Source: an uncultured Prevotella sp. (GTDB lineage Bacteria; Bacteroidota; Bacteroidia; Bacteroidales; Bacteroidaceae). Taken from it: a stretch of DNA of 64,000 nt. The stretch is taken from assembly GCA_900770395.1 (NCBI GenBank), contig CAAGKM010000046.1:119434-183433 (forward strand). The letters are read 5' to 3'. How positions within the stretch are numbered: the first letter of the stretch is position 1; each line of letters begins with the position of its first letter. The position numbers were made by a program, and so were the translations under genes. The notes beneath the pieces are model-generated. The model made no database searches and had not been told where the DNA came from. It saw nothing but the letters and a program-made list of their open reading frames with translations. This document shows positions 24,373 through 32,693 of this stretch, piece after piece.

Positions 24373-26706
24373 TCAATACACATACAACGCAGCTGACTTA
24401 ACGCTCTCGGGCGCTCCCTGCTCGGCGCGCGGCAGATACTCGATGCCCGTGATTTCCTGCTCCGCTCCAAGGTCGATAACCAGCAGATGGGGGAAGTCTG
24501 TTCCGCTTACAGTCTGCCAATAGGTCGACTCCTGCAGGTCGAAAGCCTTGTCGCCGGTATGATTGCCGTTGGCGTTCTCGCTGTCGGCATACTTCACCGA
24601 CCACTGCTCACGGCTAAGACGCTTGCCGTCCTTTCCCGTGAGATAAAGCTCAGCCACCGATACAGCCTTGCCTGAATGTACGCTGCGGCACTCCAATGCC
24701 ACATAGCGCCCCTTGGCATAAGACTTAAACGCCTCCTTCTGCCAACCGTTTCCGGCGGCAAACTGGAGCACAGCCACAGGAGTGGCGGAATTAAGGTCGG
24801 GACGGTCGCCTGGATTGTTGTGCAACCCTGTTTTCTCAAGGTTAAGCTTGTCCAGCTCAGGGCGGTCGGCGCAATAAGCCTTTGCCTCGCCCTTGGGACC
24901 GATGATGTCAAGCACCACAACCTCGTTCTTTCCTTTCTTCAACCAGCATCCCGGCACGTAGAGCGTCTGCTGCGGACCTATCGACCAGTAGCGGCCTATG
25001 GCATGTCCGTTTATCCAAACCTGTCCCTTGCCGAACGCCTCCATATTAATAAAGGTGTCACCCGTTTTCTTCAGAGTAAACTCACCGAGGAAATAACCGC
25101 CGGCACTCTTGATGTATTCACTGCGCCACAGATCATCGTGAGCTTGCGACATTTTCTGCCTTATCATGCCATAGTCGTCGGATATTGTCTGTATCAACCA
25201 GTTTTTCAAGTTCCATGTCACCTCATCTCCGTCAATGTCGGCATTGAGCGTGACACTTTCGGTTATTCCCTTGAAGTCCTTTACGGCACGCCCGAAGTTT
25301 ATTCGTCCCATAGCCTCCACTAATATCACGAGAGCGTCACCTTTCTTAACTTTTGGCAGGGTGATGGTTTTCTCGTTTCTCACACGGTCAATCTTGCCGA
25401 TATATTCCCCGTTAACAAACACCTGCGCAAAGTCATGGCAGTCGTTAAGCGTGAGCAGGCTCTTCACTGGTATGTCGGGCAATGTGGTGGAGTATTTTAT
25501 CATTCCCCATCCTGTGTTCATATCCTCCATCGTAAGGATGTCACGGCTATCCTTTGTGGCGGTCACAAAGTCGTTGAGAGACATCACCCTTGTCAGCTTA
25601 AATTCCGGCACGCTTATCAGCTCCGCCGGCAGCTTCGGAACCGGCGGAAGCTTGCCTTCCGAATACTTTGCCAGCGTATTTCTCAGTATGTGGAACTTCT
25701 CCGTTGCCTGCCCGTATTCATTGATTGGCGCGTCATAGTCGTATGAGGTTACATCGGGCGCAAATCCCGGGCTGTTGGCTCCTGCCCAATGTCCGAACGA
25801 TGTTCCTCCATGGGTCATGTACAGCGAGAAGGATATTCCCTTCGACAGCATCTCATCTATGCCAGCCACCATGTCCTTTGCCGGACGTGTCTCGTGGCGC
25901 GCGCCCCATTTGTCGAACCATCCGCTCCAGAACTCCGAGCACATCAGCGGAGCATCGGGGCGCAGCTCCTTCAGCTTTTTAAATTGATTGTCAATATTGG
26001 CTCCTGTGCCGAAGTTCATCGTCCACACCAGGTCGTCGAGCCCATTTTTGGTGAAATTGCTCGCCCAGTCACACTGAAACAAAGTGACATCGCCAAAGCC
26101 CGACTCCCTCACAATATCGCGGATTGCACTCACGTAAGCCTTGTCCTCACCGTAGCTTCCGTATTCGTTCTCCACCTGCACCATTATTATTGGTCCGCCG
26201 TTTTGGATTGTCAACGGAGCCAACTGCTCGCCAACTTTCTTCTCAAACAGGCGCACACGTTCCATGAAATACGGGTGCTGCTCGCGCAGACGTATGTCCT
26301 TTTGCTTAAGAAGCCACCAAGGAAGTCCGCCCATCTCCCACTCCGCACACACATACGGACCGGGGCGCACGATAACATACATGCCGTTTTTCTGAGCCAG
26401 ACGACAAAACTCAGCCACGTCGTTGTTGCCCGTGAAATCATAGACTCCCTCCTGCTGCTCGTGTATGTTCCAGAACACATACAGGCAGATGGTGTTCATG
26501 CCCAGCGCCTTGCACATCTTTATGCGGTGGTCCCAGTAAGGGCGCGGGATGCGCGGATAGTGCAGCTCGGCAGCCTTGATTACAAACGGTTTCCCGTTGA
26601 GCAGAAATGTCTTGTTGCCCACACCAAACGTGCCGGCAGTTGTCTTTGCCCCGGCAGGCAGCCCTAATGCTGCAGCCAAAAATAATGAAATTAAAAGTTT
26701 CTTCAT
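24373..26706 (-). CDS. GH35 beta-galactosidase
   Basis: 777-residue exported exo-beta-galactosidase (signal peptide LLISLFLAAALGLPAGA). The GH35 TIM barrel fills the first ~350 residues: HYPRIPRPYW, the acid/base Glu in MVQVENEYGSYG near residue 180, and the nucleophile Glu in LMCSEFWSGWFDKWG near residue 257. Galactose-binding-like domains follow (GQVWINGHAIGRYW), and the end carries an F5/8-type C-like module (ENANGNHTGDKAFDLQEST). It would release terminal beta-galactose from galactan or arabinogalactan side chains. Last gene of the long PUL operon, 93 bp after GH97. Confidence 0.95.
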   Translation of the reverse strand: MKKLLISLFLAAALGLPAGAKTTAGTFGVGNKTFLLNGKPFVIKAAELHYPRIPRPYWDHRIKMCKALGMNTICLYVFWNIHEQQEGVYDFTGNNDVAEFCRLAQKNGMYVIVRPGPYVCAEWEMGGLPWWLLKQKDIRLREQHPYFMERVRLFEKKVGEQLAPLTIQNGGPIIMVQVENEYGSYGEDKAYVSAIRDIVRESGFGDVTLFQCDWASNFTKNGLDDLVWTMNFGTGANIDNQFKKLKELRPDAPLMCSEFWSGWFDKWGARHETRPAKDMVAGIDEMLSKGISFSLYMTHGGTSFGHWAGANSPGFAPDVTSYDYDAPINEYGQATEKFHILRNTLAKYSEGKLPPVPKLPAELISVPEFKLTRVMSLNDFVTATKDSRDILTMEDMNTGWGMIKYSTTLPDIPVKSLLTLNDCHDFAQVFVNGEYIGKIDRVRNEKTITLPKVKKGDALVILVEAMGRINFGRAVKDFKGITESVTLNADIDGDEVTWNLKNWLIQTISDDYGMIRQKMSQAHDDLWRSEYIKSAGGYFLGEFTLKKTGDTFINMEAFGKGQVWINGHAIGRYWSIGPQQTLYVPGCWLKKGKNEVVVLDIIGPKGEAKAYCADRPELDKLNLEKTGLHNNPGDRPDLNSATPVAVLQFAAGNGWQKEAFKSYAKGRYVALECRSVHSGKAVSVAELYLTGKDGKRLSREQWSVKYADSENANGNHTGDKAFDLQESTYWQTVSGTDFPHLLVIDLGAEQEITGIEYLPRAEQGAPESVKSAALYVY

Positions 26707-26799
26707 ATAATATGTATATTTAAATATTTTTACGTCAGCATTCAGCTTGCAGATTATAGAAACCTGTCACCCGCAATGTTCTGAATTTTATTCTCATTA

Positions 26800-28752
26800 T
26801 TAGTTACGCAGTTCATATATCATTGCTCCGTCAGGCTGAAGCGTCATCGACAGTTTTCCAGACTTGTTAACTTTTACTGTTTCCATTTGGGAAGTCCGGT
26901 CTTTTCGGTCTGAATAGCAATTTACCTGCTTGCCTGCCAGCATGGGAAGGACTACATTTATCTTCTTCACCTGCTTCTCGGCATTGACAGCCACAACATA
27001 CCAGCTGTCGGCATGCCGGCGCGCCAAGACACAGTATTTTCCAGGATAACCGTCGATAAAGACTGTTTCATCCCAAGTTGTAGGCACGTTCTTCATGAAG
27101 TCTATCACAAAATCGGGAGAATCTTTAAGGTTATTGGGGGCAATGGCAAACATCTGGACGGCGTTCTGGAAAAGTACAGACGTTGCCAGTTGGAACACGT
27201 CTGTGGTTTTTCTTATCCGCCCGCCGTTGTTCTCTCTGTTGTGACGCTTGTTCAACAGGACTGGACCAAATTCCATACTGCCCACAGTGTTGCGTATGAA
27301 CGGATGCAGACAGGCATTATAAGCCTCAGCATCGTCGAAATGCTGGTTGAAAATCAGGTTCTCTGAAGCGAGCACCGCCTCACTGCCAACATAATTTGGA
27401 TACATACGCTCCCATCCTCTTGGCAGCGTGCAACCGTGGAATATAATCATAAGTCCGTAGTCGTTGGCATCGGAAAGAATGTCCTCATACAGTTTCATTG
27501 TTTCCTGTTTGTCACCTCCGAAAAAGTCAACCTTCAATCCTTTCACACCATTCTCTTTAAGCCATTTCATGGCTTCTTTACGCTTTATCGTATTACACAT
27601 TATATTGGTTGGTCCACCGGGAGTGTCGTTCCATCGCCCGTTCGAGTTATACCAGAGGAATAAATCCACACCTTTCGACTTTGCATACTTAATCAACTGC
27701 GCCATCCGTTCGTAACCGATGTTCTTGTCCCAATTTGCATCTACCAGCATATACTCATATCCCATGGCGGCGGCAAGATCGATGTATGCCACCTGATCAT
27801 CATAGTTTATGCTGTTGTCCTGCCACATAATCCAGCTCCATGTGCCTCTGCCAAACTGATATTCCATAGAAGGCTCATACAATGGTTCCACCACATCGAA
27901 TGGAATGGTGGTTTCCACAATCGGCTTCAGGTTGTCTCCGACGGTAATAGTGCGCCAGGGCGTTTCACCCGGCAAAGCCACGGATGGAAGATTGCTGCCC
28001 ACGCCATTGTTCTCGCCCGGCTCAGGGAACGCCACTGTATATAATCCGTCCTTTGAGCCCTCGCTCAGTTTGGATGCGCAATACAGACTGCTCACACCTG
28101 TCTCGGAAACCAATGCCCAGCCATTGTCTCCTACATGGAACAATCCCGGGAAAGTGTAGCCCACTCCGTACTTGGATTTGGTGCCCACAGGCTCATCTGG
28201 AACATATTCTTCCTCATAACTGGGTTTTGACCGTTTCCATCCTATCATGGGAGTGGCTTGCGGACTAAGGAATGTGGTGGTGAAAGACGGGAATTTGAAT
28301 CCTGTCATCTCTTTTTGAATTACGCAGCATGCTGCCTCTCCGTTTTTAGGGAGCAAATACTTTATTGCAATATTGTTGTTGCTTACTTGAAAGACAATGC
28401 TGATTTTTTCTTTCTTATCTGTAACATAGGTGTTTGTCAATCCATTCGCATTGTAATCAATATGGCTTTGCTTTATGCGGCTCTGCCCGTACTCCTTGCT
28501 GACAGTTGTCTTTTGAGCGTCGGCAAGAGTCAGTCCTTTGCTGAAGTCACTTATGTTAGTGACGAGTCCCAACGGGGATTTTTCCAATATAGTCTTGCCG
28601 TTGTAAACGGCATCATAAACTACAATTCCCGACTGGTCAAGCCCAACAGTCACTTTTAGTTTTTCGTCAGGACTGCTTACTGTCTGACTTTGGGCGAAAA
28701 CCGCCGTTGACGGCATGATAGCAGCCATCAAAATAAATAATACTTTTTTCAT
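26800..28752 (-). CDS. GH97 alpha-glycosidase, copy 1
   Basis: 650 residues, signal peptide ending near VFAQ. GH97 enzymes hydrolyse alpha-glucosides (inverting, SusB type) or alpha-galactosides (retaining). The N-terminal beta-sandwich, catalytic barrel (RGTWSWIMWQDNSINYDDQ; EYMLVDANWD) and C-terminal domain are all present. The segment GLKVDFFGGDKQ has an Asp where retaining alpha-galactosidases have their nucleophile, so alpha-galactosidase activity is favoured (family inference). It is a close paralogue of the gene at 59275-61314; the C-terminal halves are very similar. Confidence 0.93.
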   Translation of the reverse strand: MKKVLFILMAAIMPSTAVFAQSQTVSSPDEKLKVTVGLDQSGIVVYDAVYNGKTILEKSPLGLVTNISDFSKGLTLADAQKTTVSKEYGQSRIKQSHIDYNANGLTNTYVTDKKEKISIVFQVSNNNIAIKYLLPKNGEAACCVIQKEMTGFKFPSFTTTFLSPQATPMIGWKRSKPSYEEEYVPDEPVGTKSKYGVGYTFPGLFHVGDNGWALVSETGVSSLYCASKLSEGSKDGLYTVAFPEPGENNGVGSNLPSVALPGETPWRTITVGDNLKPIVETTIPFDVVEPLYEPSMEYQFGRGTWSWIMWQDNSINYDDQVAYIDLAAAMGYEYMLVDANWDKNIGYERMAQLIKYAKSKGVDLFLWYNSNGRWNDTPGGPTNIMCNTIKRKEAMKWLKENGVKGLKVDFFGGDKQETMKLYEDILSDANDYGLMIIFHGCTLPRGWERMYPNYVGSEAVLASENLIFNQHFDDAEAYNACLHPFIRNTVGSMEFGPVLLNKRHNRENNGGRIRKTTDVFQLATSVLFQNAVQMFAIAPNNLKDSPDFVIDFMKNVPTTWDETVFIDGYPGKYCVLARRHADSWYVVAVNAEKQVKKINVVLPMLAGKQVNCYSDRKDRTSQMETVKVNKSGKLSMTLQPDGAMIYELRN

Positions 28753-28798
28753 ATACTATAAACTTTTTATCATAGTTTAAATACTTTCAAGATTTTCT

Positions 28799-30673
28799 CT
28801 ACTTCATTTTCGCTATTCGATACTTTATCGTATCCTTCATTTTGTTCTGTCTCACCGTCAGCACAATACGGTACATCTCCTGTCCCCACACTCCACGGAG
28901 CAGGGCATCCATCTTGCCGCTCACGTCCTCAATCTCGGGACTCAACTGCGCCGGACTATACTCTATGCCATGGTTGCCAAGAGCGATAAGCCCCGACTTT
29001 GCGACAACAGGCAGCACCGTGGTCATAAGCACTATCTGCGATGGAGTCTTGTACTCTGAAAGACAATAGTCCTCGCTCACTTCCACCGCCTTGTTGCTTA
29101 TGCCCACCGTCCGCCGCCACGACTTGACGGCAGCCTCCTCGGGATAAGTCCCGGCAATGTCAAGAGTCAGCCTGCCATTGCTGCGATTGATTAGCCTTGC
29201 GGCATACTGCTTTCCGTCCTTCTGCTGCACGCCGTTTACGACAGGCAGATTGTGATATGCCGACTGCATGGTCCAAATGGAATAGCGGTCTTTGCCGAAT
29301 GTGGCTGAGGTGTATTCGCCAACCCCCAAATCAATAATTAATGGCTGTCCATTGGCATACACAATGAAGTTTCCCACATCGTTATGATTGTGGCTCTCTC
29401 CGTTGTTTCCTCCCTTCACTGCCACATACATTTCGCCTCTCCGTGCTGTCATTATCTGCAGGTTGGGCAACCAAACATCTTTTATATCAGGCTCATTGGG
29501 AACAATAGCCATTGCCTCGGGTATTTGTCTGAGCATGAAAAGCTCACGGCCCAAGGCAGGGAAATTACCGCTATGGTCATAAACCGGTGCAGGGTTTGTG
29601 AAAAGGTTATTCTCTGCGGCAGAATGTGCGGCAAGGTCGCGCATCATCTGGTTATTGGTGTCCAAAGCCATTGGAACAATAATATTAGGCTGTGCCTGCA
29701 TCTTGTTTTCATGTGCATCGGCGAAGTTCACGCAATATCCGTTGCCTATATACATCTTATATATATAGTCCATCATCCTTTCAACTTTGGGTGTCATCAT
29801 GTCTGCCTTTTTATCGGTTGCAATCCTCATAAGCCGCATGCACTCGTAGAGCGATGCCGCCGCACGGTCCCAGTATCCTGTGCCTTCATCGCAACCGCCG
29901 TCATCAGGATAGGCGGCAATGAATGCCTCCATAGCCTTTGCCACCTGGCTCACTCCCTCTATCTGCTTGTCGCGGTCGCTCTCACACATAAGAATACATG
30001 TCAGCCAGTTGGAGCATATCCACGGGTTCCAGTTCATGCCTGCCTTCTTCCACCAATAATCATAGGCAAGTGCCGGGCGAAGTATTCGCCGCTCTATTTC
30101 CTTGTCAATGTGCTTGCAGAATCCAGGGGCAAACGAATCGAGCTGAGGCTCAAGCATATATCTTATCCAAGCCACAAGCCCTGCCGTTTCAGCATTGAAA
30201 AGGTCTACAGTCTGGTCGCTGTCAATAGGAAACTTATGACCGTAGTGTGCCGGTATTCCCCACCAGGTTTCCTCGCACATGCAACCCATTCCGTTGATGA
30301 TGTCGTTCATAAAACGGCATTTGCCTTCCATAATCTCAGCCATTACGAGAGCTGCCAACTGGCGGCGCCGCTCAAAATTAACAGCCTCGTAGCGTGTGCG
30401 GTTGCCGTTGGTCTTAAATTCACTGAATAGTGTGAATGGCAGGGCTGTCCATTGCCGTCCTAAATATTGTTCGCCATATTTTATATAACTGTCACGCATC
30501 GGACGCGGAATGGAGTCGCGCCAGAAGGCATCGTCAGCCTTTGGCAGCGGAGCAAATTTTCCAGGCTCCACAAGCACGTTCTGCCAGTCAACCGCCGTCT
30601 GCGCCATACTTGTCATATTACTAAACATGGCAATTAATATACAGACACAAATTTTTCCAACCTTATCTATCAT
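28799..30673 (-). CDS. Heparinase II/III-like polysaccharide lyase family protein
   Basis: 624 residues with a signal peptide (KICVCILIAMFSNMTSMAQ). An (alpha/alpha) toroid covers the first ~370 residues (ALVMAEIMEGKCRFMNDIIN; YDYWWKKAGMNWNPWICSNW). A beta-sandwich follows, with the Heparinase II/III hallmark ESHNHNDVGNFIVYANGQPL, whose His residues serve the lyase site in characterised relatives. Such lyases cleave uronic-acid-linked polymers. In this operon, beside GH105 and GH115, a uronate-containing plant glycan is plausible, but family membership alone does not give the substrate. Confidence 0.85.
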   Translation of the reverse strand: MIDKVGKICVCILIAMFSNMTSMAQTAVDWQNVLVEPGKFAPLPKADDAFWRDSIPRPMRDSYIKYGEQYLGRQWTALPFTLFSEFKTNGNRTRYEAVNFERRRQLAALVMAEIMEGKCRFMNDIINGMGCMCEETWWGIPAHYGHKFPIDSDQTVDLFNAETAGLVAWIRYMLEPQLDSFAPGFCKHIDKEIERRILRPALAYDYWWKKAGMNWNPWICSNWLTCILMCESDRDKQIEGVSQVAKAMEAFIAAYPDDGGCDEGTGYWDRAAASLYECMRLMRIATDKKADMMTPKVERMMDYIYKMYIGNGYCVNFADAHENKMQAQPNIIVPMALDTNNQMMRDLAAHSAAENNLFTNPAPVYDHSGNFPALGRELFMLRQIPEAMAIVPNEPDIKDVWLPNLQIMTARRGEMYVAVKGGNNGESHNHNDVGNFIVYANGQPLIIDLGVGEYTSATFGKDRYSIWTMQSAYHNLPVVNGVQQKDGKQYAARLINRSNGRLTLDIAGTYPEEAAVKSWRRTVGISNKAVEVSEDYCLSEYKTPSQIVLMTTVLPVVAKSGLIALGNHGIEYSPAQLSPEIEDVSGKMDALLRGVWGQEMYRIVLTVRQNKMKDTIKYRIAKMK

Positions 30674-30708
30674 ACTATAGTTCCATTAAAAACAGATTAC
30701 TTAGTAAC

Positions 30709-32622
30709 TCATTTTATCTCTCCCATTCCCTCCGTGCTCGGGTGTATCTTGCGGATGCTGCAGTCAGCATTGTACTCCATCGGCTCAGCTATCACCGAAC
30801 GGCTGTAGCTCGTGCCATCGGGCAGTCCGCCGTTGTGTGAGAAGAAAATCCAACGGTCTTTAAACTTCACTATTGCGGGATGAGTAGTGTTTGAGTTTCC
30901 TGCTATCTCGCTGATAATGCCTTTATACTCATACGGTCCACCGATATGGTCGCTCACGGCGTAGGCAATTTTCTCGGGCCAGCCTGTGGCGTATGTGAGG
31001 TAATATTTTCCATTATATTTGTGTACCCACGGAGCCTCTGTGAAGTCTTTCAGATTTATCTGCTTCACCTCACCGTCAATCTCGGTCATGTTGTCTTTCA
31101 GCTTGGCGATGTAACACTCCCTGTTGCCCCATATTATATAAGGTGTACCGTCATCGTCGGTAAATATTGCAGGGTCTATACATGCCCAGCTGTGCTTTGA
31201 GGCGAAGCAGTCCTTGTTGGTGAGCAATGGCCGCCCGAGCGCATCCTTGTACGGACCGGTTATCTTGTCGGCAACAGCCACACCTATGCCACACCAGTTT
31301 GTACTTACATACCAGTAGAACTTGCCGTTGCGCTCAGCCACGTGTCCCGCATACGCCTGTTTGCTCTTTGCCCAGGCAAAGTCGTTGATATGCAGCGGTG
31401 AAGGATATTCAGTCCAGTGCTTCATGTCAGTGGTGCTGTACAGCAGCCAGTCGCTCATCACATAGCCATGCTGGTTACCTTCGTTGTCGTGTCCGGCAAA
31501 GAGCCATAGTGTGTCACCCTTTACAAACACGGCAGGGTCAGCAGTATGCTTGTCGCGGATAATGGGATTGCCTGTGCTCACAAAATCGTGACGCAACACA
31601 TAGCCCCACTTCTGCTGCAGACGCTCAAGTTCTTCCGCAGTGAGTGACATCACTGTACCGTGACGGGGAAAGAAGTTCTTGCGGAACGATTGCGGCTCCT
31701 TGGAGAACGTCTTCAAGTCCTTGCTCGTCTGATATTCGTAACGCCCGCTGGTATAGAGGTCGTACATCAGCACATACTCGTCCCTCCCGTTGAGCTTAAA
31801 CACTCCGGAGCCTTCCACGGGAGTCTTTCCAGCATAACAGTCAAGATACTTGAAATCTTCCTTCCATTTTCCCGTAAGACTCTTTGATGTTGCCTGCTGT
31901 ATGCCGTTCTTTATCTCCTTGCCGTTGGCATCTTTGGTGTTGCCTTTATAGAATAAATGGTAAACACCGTCTTTATAAATAATGTCGTTGTCGATGCTGC
32001 CATACTTTGCTGGGAACAACACCTTTGGCTCGCTCTCGAAGGCTGTGAAATCATTGTTGGCATAGGCATAATATGTTACTAAGCTCTTTCTTCCATCCCC
32101 TGTGCGCTGAAGTGTAAAATATATCATATACTTCTTTGCCTTGCGATCGTATATAGTTTGCGGAGCCCATACCCAATAGGCATCGCTGAAATGTTCGGCA
32201 TAGTCAGTCTTGAGCACAATCTTTGAGTGTGTCCAGTTCACCAAATCCTTCGATTTCATCAGCACAATACCCGGATTTTCCTTCCATCCGTTCTTCGCCG
32301 TATTCATGTCAGTGGCAACAATATAGAACATGCCGTCCTCACCACGCAGGATATGCGGGTCTCTGATACCACCACTTGTGCTGATGCTGTCAGAAGCAAT
32401 AACAGGCTTGTTGCCGTTAAGGGCATACCAGTTTTGTGCGTCGCTGCTCACGGCAAAGCGCAGATGTTCCTGCAATTTGCCTTCACCACGCCCTTCGAAA
32501 TAGGCAAAGAGATAGCCTGAATATTTATTGTCGGTTGCTTTTTTCACTGCCCCGGCTTTTATTGAAATGCTAAATGCCAATGCTGACAAGAGCAAGCCGC
32601 AAGTTGTTAGTTTTCTAATCAT
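30709..32622 (-). CDS. Two-module GH43-family glycosidase
   Basis: 637 residues from the chosen ATG at 32622 (MIRKLTTCGLLLSALAFSIS, a good signal peptide). Two five-bladed-propeller GH43-type modules are visible. The N-terminal one (about 30-330) has SGGIRDPHILRGEDGMFYIV and WAPQTIYDRKAKKYMIYFT and resembles the single-module protein at 37329-38411. The C-terminal one (about 350-637) has DKHTADPAVFVKGDTLWLFA, ACIDPAIFTDDDGTPYIIWG and FTEAPWVHKYNGKYYLTYA, matching typical arabinofuranosidase/xylosidase members. The N-terminal module lacks an obvious starting DPxV-type Asp and may be a partner domain. Confidence 0.88.
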   Translation of the reverse strand: MIRKLTTCGLLLSALAFSISIKAGAVKKATDNKYSGYLFAYFEGRGEGKLQEHLRFAVSSDAQNWYALNGNKPVIASDSISTSGGIRDPHILRGEDGMFYIVATDMNTAKNGWKENPGIVLMKSKDLVNWTHSKIVLKTDYAEHFSDAYWVWAPQTIYDRKAKKYMIYFTLQRTGDGRKSLVTYYAYANNDFTAFESEPKVLFPAKYGSIDNDIIYKDGVYHLFYKGNTKDANGKEIKNGIQQATSKSLTGKWKEDFKYLDCYAGKTPVEGSGVFKLNGRDEYVLMYDLYTSGRYEYQTSKDLKTFSKEPQSFRKNFFPRHGTVMSLTAEELERLQQKWGYVLRHDFVSTGNPIIRDKHTADPAVFVKGDTLWLFAGHDNEGNQHGYVMSDWLLYSTTDMKHWTEYPSPLHINDFAWAKSKQAYAGHVAERNGKFYWYVSTNWCGIGVAVADKITGPYKDALGRPLLTNKDCFASKHSWACIDPAIFTDDDGTPYIIWGNRECYIAKLKDNMTEIDGEVKQINLKDFTEAPWVHKYNGKYYLTYATGWPEKIAYAVSDHIGGPYEYKGIISEIAGNSNTTHPAIVKFKDRWIFFSHNGGLPDGTSYSRSVIAEPMEYNADCSIRKIHPSTEGMGEIK

Positions 32623-32693
32623 TATTTCTCTTTTTTTTATAATATGATACATTTATTTGCCTATAATACGTTTATGAGGCAAAAAACACCTAT

